In this document: piece after piece, positions 54,097-64,000 of the stretch
How the letters are laid out: every line of letters starts with the position of its first letter
How positions within the stretch are numbered: position 1 is the first letter of the stretch
Origin: Elephas maximus indicus
Lineage: Eukaryota; Chordata; Mammalia; Proboscidea; Elephantidae
Direction: 5' to 3'
NCBI RefSeq assembly: GCF_024166365.1
Contig: NC_064822.1
Location: forward strand, 142,854,823 to 142,918,822
DNA: 64,000 bases
The notes under the pieces: generated by a model
Seen by the model: the letters and a program-made list of their open reading frames with translations, nothing else
What the model was told of the DNA's origin: nothing
Database searches by the model: none
Made by a program: the position numbers and the translations under genes

Positions 54097-55521
54097 CTAA
54101 TCTTTATTATTTAATTTCTTCTGGTGCCTGGGGCATTCTTTTGCTGCCTTTTCTTTTTTTCTATTTGTTTAAGTTGTAGGGTTAATATTTTGATTTTTGC
54201 CCTTTCTTCTTTTTTGGATGTGTCCATTTACTGCTATAAATTGACCTCTGAGCAATGCTTTTCTGTGTCCAAAAGGTTCTGGTAAGGTGTGTTTTCATTT
54301 TCATTTGATTTTATGAATTTCTTTATTCCCTCCCTGATTTCTTCTGTAACCTAGTAGTTTTTGAGCAAGGTGTTGTTCAGTTTCCATGTATTTGAATTTT
54401 TTTTTTCTGCTTTTTCTGTTATTGAATTCTACTTTCATGGATCTATTTTCAGAAAAGATGCTTTGTAATATTTCGATGTTTTGGATTCTGTTAAGACTTG
54501 CTTTGTGGCCTAACATGTGGTCTATTCTGGAGAATGTTCCATGTGCAATGGAAAAGAAAGTATACTTGGCTGCTGTTGGATGGAGTGTTCTGTATATGCT
54601 TATGAGGTTAAGTTGATTGATTGTGGCATTTAGATCTTTTTGTCTTTATTGAGCTTCTTTCTGCATGTTCTGTCCTTCACTGAAAGTCATATGTTGAAGT
54701 CTCCTACTATCATTGTGGAGCTATCTGTTTCTCTTTCCAATGCTGTTAGAGTTTGTTTTATGTATTTTGGAGCCCTGTCGTTGGGTGTATATATATTTAT
54801 TATGGCTATATCCTTCTGGTGTATTCACCCTTTTATCATTATATAGTGTCCTTCCTTATCCTTTGTGCTGGATTTTGCTTTAAAGTCTATTTTGTCAGAG
54901 ATTAATATTGTAATTCCTCCTCTTTTTTGATTGCTGTTTGCTTGATATATTTTTTTCATCGAGTTTTAGTTTGCTTTTTGTCTTTGAGTCTAAGGTGTGT
55001 CTCTTGCAGGCAGCATATAGACAGATCATTTTTTTTTTTTATGTTTTAATCCATTCTGCCACTCTCTGTCTCTTTACTGGTACATTTAGTCTGTTTACAT
55101 TGAGTACAGTTGTTGATGGGTATGAGTTTAGTGCTGTCATTTTGATTTTTTTTTTTTGTGGTGTTGACAGTTTCTTTGTTCCACTTGATTTTCTGTGCTG
55201 TCATTTTTCTGTATTTTCTTTTCATCTTTTTCATTATTGTTGATTTGTATTTGCTGACTCTATGTTTTTCTTTTCTTTTCTTTTTTTAATGGGTAAATTT
55301 GTTAGTTTCTTTTGTGATTACCTTAAAATTTACCTCTGTTTTTCTAAGTTTAAACCAATTTTTTATTTCTTGATACTGCCTTAACTTCCTCTCCATATGA
55401 AGGTTCTATGATTCTGCTATTTAGTCCATCTTTTTTGTTTTAATGTTTTCATCATTTACATATTGATGTCTCTGTTTCCCGATTTTCAATCTTTTAGCTT
55501 TGGCTTATTTTTGTGACTTCC

Positions 55522-56038
55522 TGTCATGGATTGAATTGTGTCCCCCCAAAAGTGTGTGTGTCAATTTGCTTGGACCATGATTTCTAGGATTGTGTGGTTT
55601 TCCTCCATTCTGTGATTATAATTTTATGTTAAAAGGGTTAGGATTGGATTGTAACACCACCCTTGTCCAGGTGACATCCCTGATCCAATGTAAAGGGAGT
55701 TTCTCTGGGGTGTGGCCTACACCATCTTTTATCTCTCAAGAGATAAAAAGGAAAGGGAAGCAAGCAGAGAGTTGGAGACCTCACCACCAAAAAGCAGCAC
55801 CTGGAGCAAAAAGCATCCTTTGGACCTGGGGTCCCTGCACCTGAGAAGCTCCTTTACCAGGGGAAGATTGAGGACAAGGACCTTCCCCCAGAGCCTAGAG
55901 AGAGAGAAAGCTTTCGCCTGGAGCTGACACCCTGAATTTCGACTTTTAGCGTACTTTACTGTGAAGAAATAAATTTCTTTTTGTTAAAGCCATTCACTTG
56001 TGGTATTTCTGATACAGCAGCACTAGATGACCAAAACA
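55522..56038 (+). mobile_element. MaLR-type solo LTR (+) inside L1, 5-bp target duplication
   Basis: Starts tgtcatggattgaattgtgt, then a C-run, and ends gatgaccaaaaca. A polyadenylation signal (gaaataaatttctt) lies about 65 bases before the end. The flanks carry cttcc at 55,517-55,521 and 56,039-56,043. L1 sequence continues on both sides. No internal retroviral genes. Confidence 0.85.
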
Positions 56039-56667
56039 CTTCCCTCTCTGGGTTGATATCTGGTTGTTCTGTCCTGTGTATTAGTGTTGGATTGTTATCT
56101 GATATTGTTGGTTCTCTAGCCCTAGTACTCCCTTTAATATTTCTTGTAATTTTGGTTTGGTTTTTACCAATTCCCTTAACTTTTGTTTATCTGGAAATGC
56201 CCTAATTTTGACTTCATATTTGAGAGATGGTTTTGCTGGTATACAATTCTTGATTGGCAATTTTTTTCCTTCAAGGCTTTATATATGTCATCCCATTTCC
56301 TTCTTGCCTGCACGGTTTCTGCTGAGTAGTCTGAGCTTAGTCTTTTTGACTTTTCTTTGTAGGTGACTTTTCATTTATCCTTGTCGCTCTCAAAATTCTC
56401 TCTTTATCTTTGGTTTTGGCAAGTTTGATTATAATACGTCTTAGTGACTTTCTTTTGGGATCTACCCTGAGTGGGGTTCAACGAGCTTCTTGGATAGATA
56501 TCTTCTTGTCTCTCACGATATCAGGGAAATTTTCTGCCAGCAAATTTTCAGCAATTCTCTTTGTATTTTCTGTTATTTCCTCCCCTCCCCCATCCTGGTA
56601 CTCCAGTCAGTTGTAGGTTATTCCTTTTGATAGCATCCCACAAAATTCTTAGCATTTCTTAATTTTT

Positions 56668-57129
56668 TTAAATTCTTTTATCTGATTTTTCCTCAAATAA
56701 ATTGGTGTCAAGTGCTTTATCATCAATCTCACTAATTCTGACTTCCATTGCCTCAATTCTGCTCTCATGACTTTCTCTTGAGTTGTCTGGTTCTGAAATT
56801 TTATTGTTAATCTTTTGGATTTCTATTTGCTTTCTCCCTGTGGATTCTAGCAGCGTGTTAAATTTTTTGTTCTGATTTTGTATAGCTTTCCTGAATTCCT
56901 CTTTTGGTTTGTCTGTATGTTCCATGAGTTGGTCTGAGTTTTACCTAATCTCCTTCCTGATCTTTTGAAGAGCTCTGTATATTAATCTTTTGAATTCTAC
57001 CTCTGGTAATTCCAACACCTTCTCTTTGTTTGGAAGGTGCCCTGATTCTTTGTTTTGGTCACTTGCTGGAGCCGTCTTGATCTGCTTCTTTATGTGATTT
57101 GATATTGACTGTTGTCTCTGCACTATCAA
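56668..57129 (-). pseudogene. L1 ORF1 coiled-coil region remnant
   Basis: Two minus-strand frames (57,129-56,941 and 56,925-56,668) read charged, helical sequence: SGHLPNKEKVLELPEVEFKR, then NQNKKFNTLLESTGRKQIEI and IQKINNKISE. This is typical of the trimerising coiled coil of the ORF1 RNA-binding protein. An in-frame break separates them. Confidence 0.75.
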
Positions 57130-58571
57130 TAAGTTATCATATTTATTTATTGCATGTTTGCTTACTGTGTCCTAGCTTTTTGTTTTGATATGCCCAAGTA
57201 GGCTGGGCATGTGAGCTATTTTAGTTATTGGTGTATTTGAAATTCTCATGTCTTGTCACCAGGTGGTTAGACCTGCTGCTAGATGTGCAAGCCCAGGAGT
57301 CTGTTTACTTTTCTTGTGTGGATTCAGCTCAGGTGTCCAGGTCATCAGTCACTGAGTGTGTGATGCAGGCTCTCACCTAGAGTCCTAGATGGGCAAGGGT
57401 ACGCAGGGGTGATTGGAACAGGAACAGGTATCTGGCTGCAGTAGGGGGTTATGTGCTGAGCAGGGTAGGGGCTGTTGGCTGCCCCTGAGTGCCTAGGCAA
57501 AGGGCATGTCCCTGTCCCCTAGAGTGCATAGGTGGGTGGGTTTTACAGCTGGACTTTGGGTACCAATTCTGTTGAGTGTGAGGACTGGGAAGCACCACTT
57601 ATTCTCAGACCCCTGTTGTGGGTGGCTAGGTGGAATGGGTGAATCCACCAGTCTTCAGGCCTCTGATGTGGGTAGGTGAGGACCCTGCTTAATGGGCAGG
57701 GTGGTGTCAAATGTCACAAATCTGCCACTCTCCCTTGGTTGTTGCAGTAGAAAATAGGCTTCAGGTATATGGCCCGTTGTTCTATGCTAATGAGGGTGTA
57801 CGCTGTTGAATTGACCCACACAGGTCTAGGCAGGGGTGAAGGGCATTTGAAGTCTGTGGCCCCTTATGCCTGTGCCTAGGCAAAGGGGTAGTACCTGCCT
57901 GAGTTTTCCAGCTTAGGGGGTGTGATGATTTTTCAAAGCTGTGAGACTGGCTTGGCTTGGGCATGGTTAGTCCTGAGTACCTGGCTTTGGGGAGTTTACA
58001 GTTTTTTTTTTTTCCCCCCTAAAGCCGAGAGACTGGGCACAATGGCTCCTGTTTCTGGCTTAGGGGGCATGGCAATTATTGAATACTGCTAGACTGGTAT
58101 TGGAGCAGACCTGGGAGGGAGTGAGTGAGGGGAAAAGAGTGCTTCTCTGCTACAGAAGTTCCAGATGGGGAAGAGTTATTTTGATCCTGCATGATAGGTT
58201 AGATGCTTGCACTTAACTTTTGCAGATCCAGCTCTGCTTCCCACTGGCTTCAGAGGCTTGTGGAGACTCTGCTGCCTGGTCTCTCCCGACGTGTTAAGAT
58301 GTGTCCCAAGTGCTACTGCTTGCTTCAGTCTGGGTGTGCCAGCCAATCCAGCCTGCTGGATGCCAGCTAGCTCAAGTCTGGTACTTCTTTCCTGCTTCTG
58401 AACTGTCTCTTACTCCCCCTATTGCTTGGTATGGCTCCTCAACTTTGTCTTTGACGTTCAGGGCTCTTAGATTGTCATATCTAATTGATTCACTTATTTT
58501 TTTTGCATCGTTTTTGTAAGAGGGAGCACAGAAAGGATCTTACTATTCCACCATCTTGGCCTCGCCTCCCT
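57130..58571 (-). other. L1 5' UTR/promoter region
   Basis: GC-richer than the L1 body and without conserved frames. It ends with the gggaggcgaggccaagatgg start sequence at the high-coordinate edge. An L1 internal promoter would read on the minus strand. Confidence 0.65.
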
Positions 58572-59510
58572 CTTCCATTTGCTTTATCTACTCTGTGTTC
58601 AAGAGCATGTTTCAGAGTCTCTTCTGACATCCATTTGATCTTTTCTTTCTTTCCTGTCTTTTTAATGACCTCTTGCTTTCTTCATGCATCATGTCCTTCA
58701 TGTCATTCCACAACTCATCTGGGCTTTGGTCATTAGTGTTCAATATGTCGTATCTATTCTTGAAATGGTCCATAAATTCAGGTGGGAATTACTCAGAGTT
58801 GTGCATTGATTCTCATGGACTTGTTTTAATTTTCTTCAGCTTCACCTTCAGCTTGCATATGATCAGTTGATAGTCTGTTCCACAGTCTGCCTCTGGTCTT
58901 GTTCTGAGTGATGATATTGAGCTTCTCCATTGTCTCTTTCCACAGATGTAGTGAATTTGATTCCTGTGTATTCCATTTGGTGAGGTCCACTGGTATAATT
59001 GTCATTTATGTTGTTGAAGAAGGTATTTGCAATGAATGTCATAGGTCTTGCAAAATTCTATCACACCATCTTCAGTGTCATTTCTATCACCAAGGCCATA
59101 TTTTCAACTACCGATCCTTTTTCTTTGTTTCCAAATTTGCATTCCAATCACCAGTAATTATTAATGCATTTTGAATATATGTTCATAAAAGTCTGCAAAG
59201 TTCATAGAAATCTTCAATTTCCTTACCTTCCCATTAGTGGTTGGTGTGTAAATTTTAATAATGTATTAACTGGTCTTCCTTGTATTAACTGTATTAACTG
59301 GTCTTCCTTGTAGGCATATGAATATCATCCTATCACTGACACACTGACAGCATTGTACCTCAGGACAGATCTTGAAATGTTCTTTTTGACAATGAATGCG
59401 ACACCATCCCTCTTCAATTTGTCATCCCTGACATAGTAGACCATATGATTGTCTGATTCAAAATGGCCAGTACCAATCCTTTTCAGCTCACTAATGCTTA
59501 GGATAATGAT
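58572..59510 (-). mobile_element. RTE LINE fragment (minus), endonuclease-linker part
   Basis: 'ttccatttgctttatctact' and 'gtttcagagtctcttctgac' match the RTE between endonuclease and RT. It runs toward the endonuclease and ends at the A-tail of the next L1. A small tandem duplication (gtattaactggtcttccttg twice) lies at 59,262-59,312. Confidence 0.85.
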
Positions 59511-60502
59511 TTTTTTTTTTTTAATAATTTTTATTGAGCTTTAAGTGAACGTTTACAAATCAAGTCAGTCTGTCACATATAAGCTTACATACACCTTACT
59601 CCATACTCCCACTTACTCTCCCCCTAATGAGTCAGCCCTTCCAGTCTCTCCTTTCATGACAATTTTGCCAGTTTCTAACCCACTCTTCCCTCCAATCTCC
59701 CCTCCAGACAGGAGATGCCAACACAGTCTCAAGTGTCCACCTGATACAAGTAGCTCACTCTTCATCAGCATCTCTCTCCAACCCGTTGTCCAGTCCCTTC
59801 CATGTTTGATGAGTTGTCTTCGGGAATGGTTCCTGTCCTGGGCCAACAGAAGGTTTGGGGACCATGACTGCCGGGATTCCTCTAGTCTCAGTCAGACCAT
59901 TAAGTATGGTCTTTTTATGAGAATTTGGGGTCTACATCCTACTGATCTCCTGCTCCCTCAGGGGTTCTCTGTTGTGCTCCCTGTCAGGGCAGTCATCGGT
60001 TGTGGCTGGGCACCATCTAGTTCTTCTGGTCTCAGGATGATGTAAGTCTCTGGTTCATGTGGCCCTTTCTGTCTCTTGGGCTCATAGTTGTCCTGTGACC
60101 TTGGTGTTCTTCATTCTCCTTTGATCCAGGTGGGTTGAGACCAATTGATGCATCTTAGATGGCCGCTTGTTAGCATTTAAGACCCCAGACTCCAAATTTC
60201 AAAGTGGGATGCAGAATGTTTTCATAATAGTATTATTTTGCCAATTGACTTAGAAGTCCCCTTAAGCCATAGTCCCCAAACCCCCGCCCTTGCTCCGCTG
60301 ACATTTAAAGCATTCAATTTATCCCGGAAACTTCTTTCCTTTTGGTCCAGTCCATTTGAGCTGACCTTCCGTGTATTGAGTATTGTCCTTCCCTTCACCT
60401 AAAAGTAGTTCTTATCTACTAACTAATCAGTAAATAACCCCCCCAACCCTCCCTCCCTCCCCCCCTCATAACCACAAAAGTATGTGTTCTTCTCAGTTTA
60501 TA

Positions 60503-60754
60503 CTATTTCTCAAGATCTTTTAATAGTGGTCTTACACAATATTTGTCCTTTTGCCTCTGACTAATTTCACTCAGCATAATGCCTTCCAGGCTCCTCCAGG
60601 TTATGAAATGTTTCACAGATTTGTCACTGTTCTTTATCGATGCGTAGTATTCCATTGTGTGAATGTACCACAATTTATTTAACCATTCATCCATTGATGG
60701 ACACCTTGGTTGCTTCCAACTTTTTGCTATTGTAAACAGAGCTGCAATAAACAT
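60503..60754 (-). pseudogene. L1 ORF2 C-terminus remnant
   Basis: Ends ORF2 with AALFTIAKSWKQPRCPSMDE, IHTMEYYASIKNSDK and SLEGIMLSEISQRQKDKYC. The stop follows at 60,503. It is part of the L1 at 59,511-64,000. Confidence 0.85.
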
Positions 60755-61310
60755 GGGTGTGCATATATCTGTTCGTGTGAAGGCTCATATTTCTCTAGGG
60801 TATATTCCAAGGAGTGGGATTTCTGGGTTGTATGGTAGTTCTATTTCTAACTTTTTAAGAAAACACCAGATGGATTCCCAAAGTGGTTGTACCATTTTAC
60901 ATTCCCACCGGCAGTGTATAAGAGTTCCAATCTCTCCACAGCCTCTCCAGCATTTATTATTTTGTGTTTTTTAGATTAATGCTAGCCTTGTTGGAGTGAG
61001 ATGGAATCTCATTGTAGTTTTAATTTGCATTTCTCTAATGGCTAACGATCGAGAGCATTTTCTCATGTATCTGTTAGCTGCCTGAATATCTTCTTTAGTG
61101 AAGTGCGTGTTCATATCCTTTGCCCACTTCTTGATTGGGTTGTTTGTCTTTTTGTGGTTGAGTTTTAACAGAATCAAATAGATTTTAGAGATCAGGCGCT
61201 GGTCGGAGATGTCATAGCTGAAAATTCTTTCCCAGTCTGTAGGTGGTCTTTTTACTCTTCTGGTGAAGTCTTTAGATGAGCATAGGTGTTTGATTTTTAG
61301 GAGCTCCCAG

Positions 61311-61883
61311 TTATCTGGTTTCTCTTCTTTTGGTAATATTTTGTATTCTGTTTATGCCTTGAATTAGGGCTCCTAATGTCCCTATTTTTTCTTCCGTGAT
61401 GTTTATCATTTTAGTCTTTATGTTTAGGTCTTTGATCCACTTGGAGTTAGTATTTGTGCATGGTGTGAGGTATGGGTCCTGTTTCATTTTTTTGCAAATG
61501 GCTCTCCAGTTATGCCAGCACCATTTGTTAAAAAGACTATATTTTCCCCAATTAAGTGACACTGGGCCTTTGTCAAATATCAGCTGCTCATATGTGGATG
61601 GGTTTATATCTGGGTTCTCAATTCTGTTCCATTGGTCTATGTGCCTGTTGTTGTACCAGTACCAGGCTGTTTTGACTACTGTGGCTGTATAATAGGTTCT
61701 AAAATCAGGTAGAGTGAGGCCTCCCACTTTCTTCTTCTTTTTCAGTAGTGCTTTACTTATCCGAGGCTTCTTTCCCTTCCATGTGAAGCTGGTGATTTGT
61801 TTCTCCAACACATTAAAAAATTCCATTGGAATTTGGATCAGAAGTGCATTGTATGTATAGATGGCTTTTGATAGAATAGACAT
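61311..61883 (-). pseudogene. L1 ORF2 post-RT region remnant
   Basis: A 190-codon frame beginning [20 protein letters not shown] and containing [20 protein letters not shown]. It follows the RT frame at 61,930-62,442 in a different frame; a small indel near 61,890-61,930 breaks ORF2. Confidence 0.88.
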
Positions 61884-61929
61884 TTTTTACTATGTTAAGT
61901 CTTCCTATCCATGAGCAAGGTATGTTTTT

Positions 61930-62442
61930 CTACTTAAGTAGGTCCTTTTTAGTGTCTTGCAGTAGTACTTTGTAGTTTTCTTTGTATAGGTCCTTTACAT
62001 CTTTGGTAAGATTTATTCCTAAGTATTTTATCTTCTTGGGGGCTATAGTGAATGGTGTTGATTTGGTGACTTCCTCTTTGATGTTCTTTTTGTTGATGTA
62101 GAGGAATCCAAGTGATTTTTGTATGTTTATCTTATAACCTGAGACTCTGCCAAACTCTTCTATTAGTTTCAGTAGTTTTCTTGAGGATTCCGTAGGGCTT
62201 TCTGCGTATAAGATCATGTCATCTGCAAATAGAGATAATATTACTTCCTCCTTGCCAATCTGGATGCCCTTTATTTCTTTGTCTAGCCTAATTGCTCCGG
62301 CTAGGACCTCTAGCACAATGTTGAATAAGAGCGGTGATAAAGGGCATCCTTGTCTGGTTCCAATTCTCAAGGGAAATGCTTTCAGGCTCTTTCCATTTAG
62401 AGTGATATTGACTGTTGACTTTGTACAGATGCCCTTTATCAT
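61930..62442 (-). pseudogene. L1 ORF2 reverse transcriptase catalytic core remnant
   Basis: A 170-codon frame with [20 protein letters not shown] (residues about 28-47) and the catalytic box [14 protein letters not shown] (about 69-82). RNA-templated DNA synthesis at the target nick is the family role. The frame continues upstream with 62,459-62,722 ([39 protein letters not shown]) after a frameshift, so the enzyme is broken. Confidence 0.9.
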
Positions 62443-62862
62443 GTTGAGGAATTTTCCTTCAATTTCTGTTTTGCTGAGAGTTTTTTATCATGAATGGGTG
62501 TTGGACTTTGTCAAATGCCTTTTCTGCATCAATTGATAAGATCATGTGGTTTTTGTCTTTTGTTTTATTTATATGGTGGATTGCATTAATGGTTTTTCTA
62601 ATATTAAACCAGCCTTGCATACCTGGTATAAATCCCACTTGGTTGTGGTGGATTATTTTTTTGATATGTTGTTGAATTCTGTTGGCTAGAATTTTGTTGA
62701 GGATTTTTGCGTCAATGTTCATGAGGGATATAGGTCTGTAATTTTCTTTTTTTGTGATGTCTTTACCTGGTTTTGGTATCAGGGATATGGTGGCTTCATA
62801 GAATGAGTTAGGTAGTATTCCGTCATTTTCTATGCTTTGAAATAGCTTTAGTAGTAGTGGTG

Positions 62863-63138
62863 TTAACTCTTCTCTGAAAGTTTGGTAGAACTCTGCAGTG
62901 AAGCCGTCTGGGCCAGGGCTTTTTTTGTTGGGAGTTTTTTGATTACCGTTTCAATCTCTTTTTTTGTTATGGGTCTATTTAGTTGTTCTACTTCTGATTG
63001 TGTTAATTTAGGTAGGTAGTGTTTTTCTAAGAGTTCATCCATTTCTTCAAGGTTTGCAAATTTGTTAGAGTACAATTTTTCGTAATAATCTGATATGATT
63101 CTTCTAATTTCAGTTGGGTCTGTTGTGATGTGGCCCAT
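62863..63138 (-). pseudogene. L1 ORF2 endonuclease-RT linker remnant
   Basis: Reads MGHITTDPTEIRRIISDYYE, then NLEEMDELLEKHYLPKL and [20 protein letters not shown]. This is the conserved stretch just before the RT domain. It then shifts frame and decays. Confidence 0.85.
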
Positions 63139-64000
63139 CTCATTTCTTATTCGGGTTACTTGTTTCCTTTCCTGTGTTTATTTCTTTAGTCAGGCTGGCC
63201 AATGGTTTATCAATTTTGTTAATTTTTTCAGAGAACCAGCTTTTGGCTTTGTTAATTCTTTCAATTGTTTTCCTGTTCTCTAATTCATTTAGTTCAGCTC
63301 TAATTTTTATTATTTGTTTTCTTCTGGTGCCTGATGGATTCTTTTGTTGCTCACTTTCTGTTTGTTCAAGTTGTAGGGACAGTTCTCTGGTTTTGGCTCT
63401 TTCTTCTTTTTGTATGTGTGCATTTATCGATATAAATTGACCTCTGAGCGCTGCTTTTGCTGTGTCCCAGAGGTTTTGATAGGAAGTGTTTTCATTCTGG
63501 TTGCATTCTATGAATTTCCTTATTCCCTCCTCAATGTCTTCTATAACTCAGTCTTTTTTCAGCAGGGTATTGTTCAGTTTTCAAGTATTTGATTTCTTTT
63601 CCCTGATTTTTCTGTTACTGATTTCCACTTTTATGGCCTTATGGTCTGAGAAGATGCTTTGTAATATTTCGATATTTTGGATTCTGCAAAGGTTTGTTTT
63701 ATGACATAATATGTGGTCTCTTCTGGATAATGTTCCATGTGCGCTAGAAAAAAAAGTATAGTTTGCAGCAGTTGGGTGGAGTGTTCTGTATAAGTCAATG
63801 AGGTGAAGTTGGTTGATTGTAGCAATTAAGTCTTCCGTGTCTCTATTGAGCTTCTTGCTGGATGTCCTCTCCTTCTCTGAAAGTGGTGTGTTGAAGTCTC
63901 CTACTATAATTGTGGAGGTGTCTATCTCACTTTTCAGTTCTGTTAAAGTTTGTTTTATGTATCTTGCAGCCCTGTCATTGGGTGCATAAATATTTAATAT

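Larger units (their letters stand above)
50512..58571 (-). mobile_element. L1 LINE with intact 5' end (minus), decayed, 3' terminus missing
   Basis: Read on the minus strand: 5' end at about 58,571 (gggaggcgaggccaagatgg, the typical L1 start), GC-richer 5' UTR (to about 57,130), ORF1 (about 57,130-56,100), ORF2 (about 55,300-50,960) and part of the 3' UTR. It lacks the last ~600 bases and the A-tail seen in the L1 at 59,511. It is interrupted by AfroSINEs at 51,480-51,650 and 53,925-54,096 and by an LTR at 55,522-56,038. About 7.2 kb without these. Many stops; not active. Confidence 0.88.
59511..64000 (-). mobile_element. L1 LINE (minus), younger-looking, continues past window end
   Basis: The 3' end at 59,511 has a T-run (A-tail on the minus strand) inserted in RTE sequence. 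3' UTR to about 60,500; ORF2 from 60,503 up to at least 63,830. ORF2 frames are longer than in the L1 at 50.5 kb. The endonuclease end is partly present and the 5' part is outside the window. Frameshifts and stops are still present, so it is probably inactive. Confidence 0.92.

Noticed and set aside
54938-55243. Hydrophobic, Phe-rich frame resembling a membrane protein
   Set aside because: Antisense of A-rich L1 sequence gives Phe/Ser-rich frames; many similar ones occur in 50-64 kb.
59545-60045. 166-codon plus-strand open frame
   Set aside because: It is the antisense of the L1 3' UTR and has no protein features.

Overview
The window is mammalian nuclear DNA, almost certainly from an afrotherian (elephant, manatee, hyrax or a relative). 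It is AT-rich, has a split gene with GT-AG introns, and is packed with two repeat types that together point to Afrotheria. One is the AfroSINE family, with a tRNA-like head and a tail reading 'gtcgctatgagtcggaat' in sense orientation. The other is many copies of an RTE/BovB-clade LINE whose 3' end resembles the SINE tail. The exact species cannot be read from the sequence.

Region 1 (2,990-29,304, + strand) holds the last 15 coding exons of OTOGL (otogelin-like), a large secreted, cysteine-rich protein of the inner-ear acellular membranes. The exons join in frame into about 594 residues plus a stop codon. They encode the end of a C8 module, a TIL module, a string of VWC-type modules and a C-terminal cystine knot. 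No frameshift or premature stop was found. The 11.4 kb intron between a 41-nt exon (9,281-9,321) and exon I (20,697-20,760) is mostly transposon: two near-full-length RTE copies head to head, an internally inverted RTE, a 5'-truncated RTE and an L1 3' end.

Region 2 (29,305-45,300) is the OTOGL 3' UTR and intergenic DNA. It contains many AfroSINEs, a 5'-inverted RTE (33,537-36,165), and an RTE hit several times by SINEs, including a perfect 181-bp tandem duplication (40,981-41,342).

Region 3 (45,470-48,690) is GC-rich. It contains a reverse-strand processed pseudogene resembling CSNK1D and a separate CpG-rich, promoter-like island (about 48,000-48,600). In human the next gene on the same strand is PTPRQ, another hair-cell gene, so the island is a candidate promoter for it or for an unannotated transcript. 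No PTPRQ exon was recognised.

Region 4 (49,600-64,000) is almost all LINE on the minus strand. One L1 keeps its 5' end (about 50,512-58,571) but lacks the 3' terminus; it is split by two AfroSINEs and a MaLR-type solo LTR with a 5-bp target duplication. RTE fragments lie on either side of it. A younger-looking L1 (59,511 to the window end) runs off the edge.

I found no CRISPR array, tRNA, rRNA or evidence of an undescribed multi-gene system. The most unusual signals are structural: the RTE palindrome, twin-priming inversions, the SINE tandem duplication, SINEs apparently built from RTE 5' and 3' pieces, and an 82-bp-arm hairpin in an OTOGL intron.
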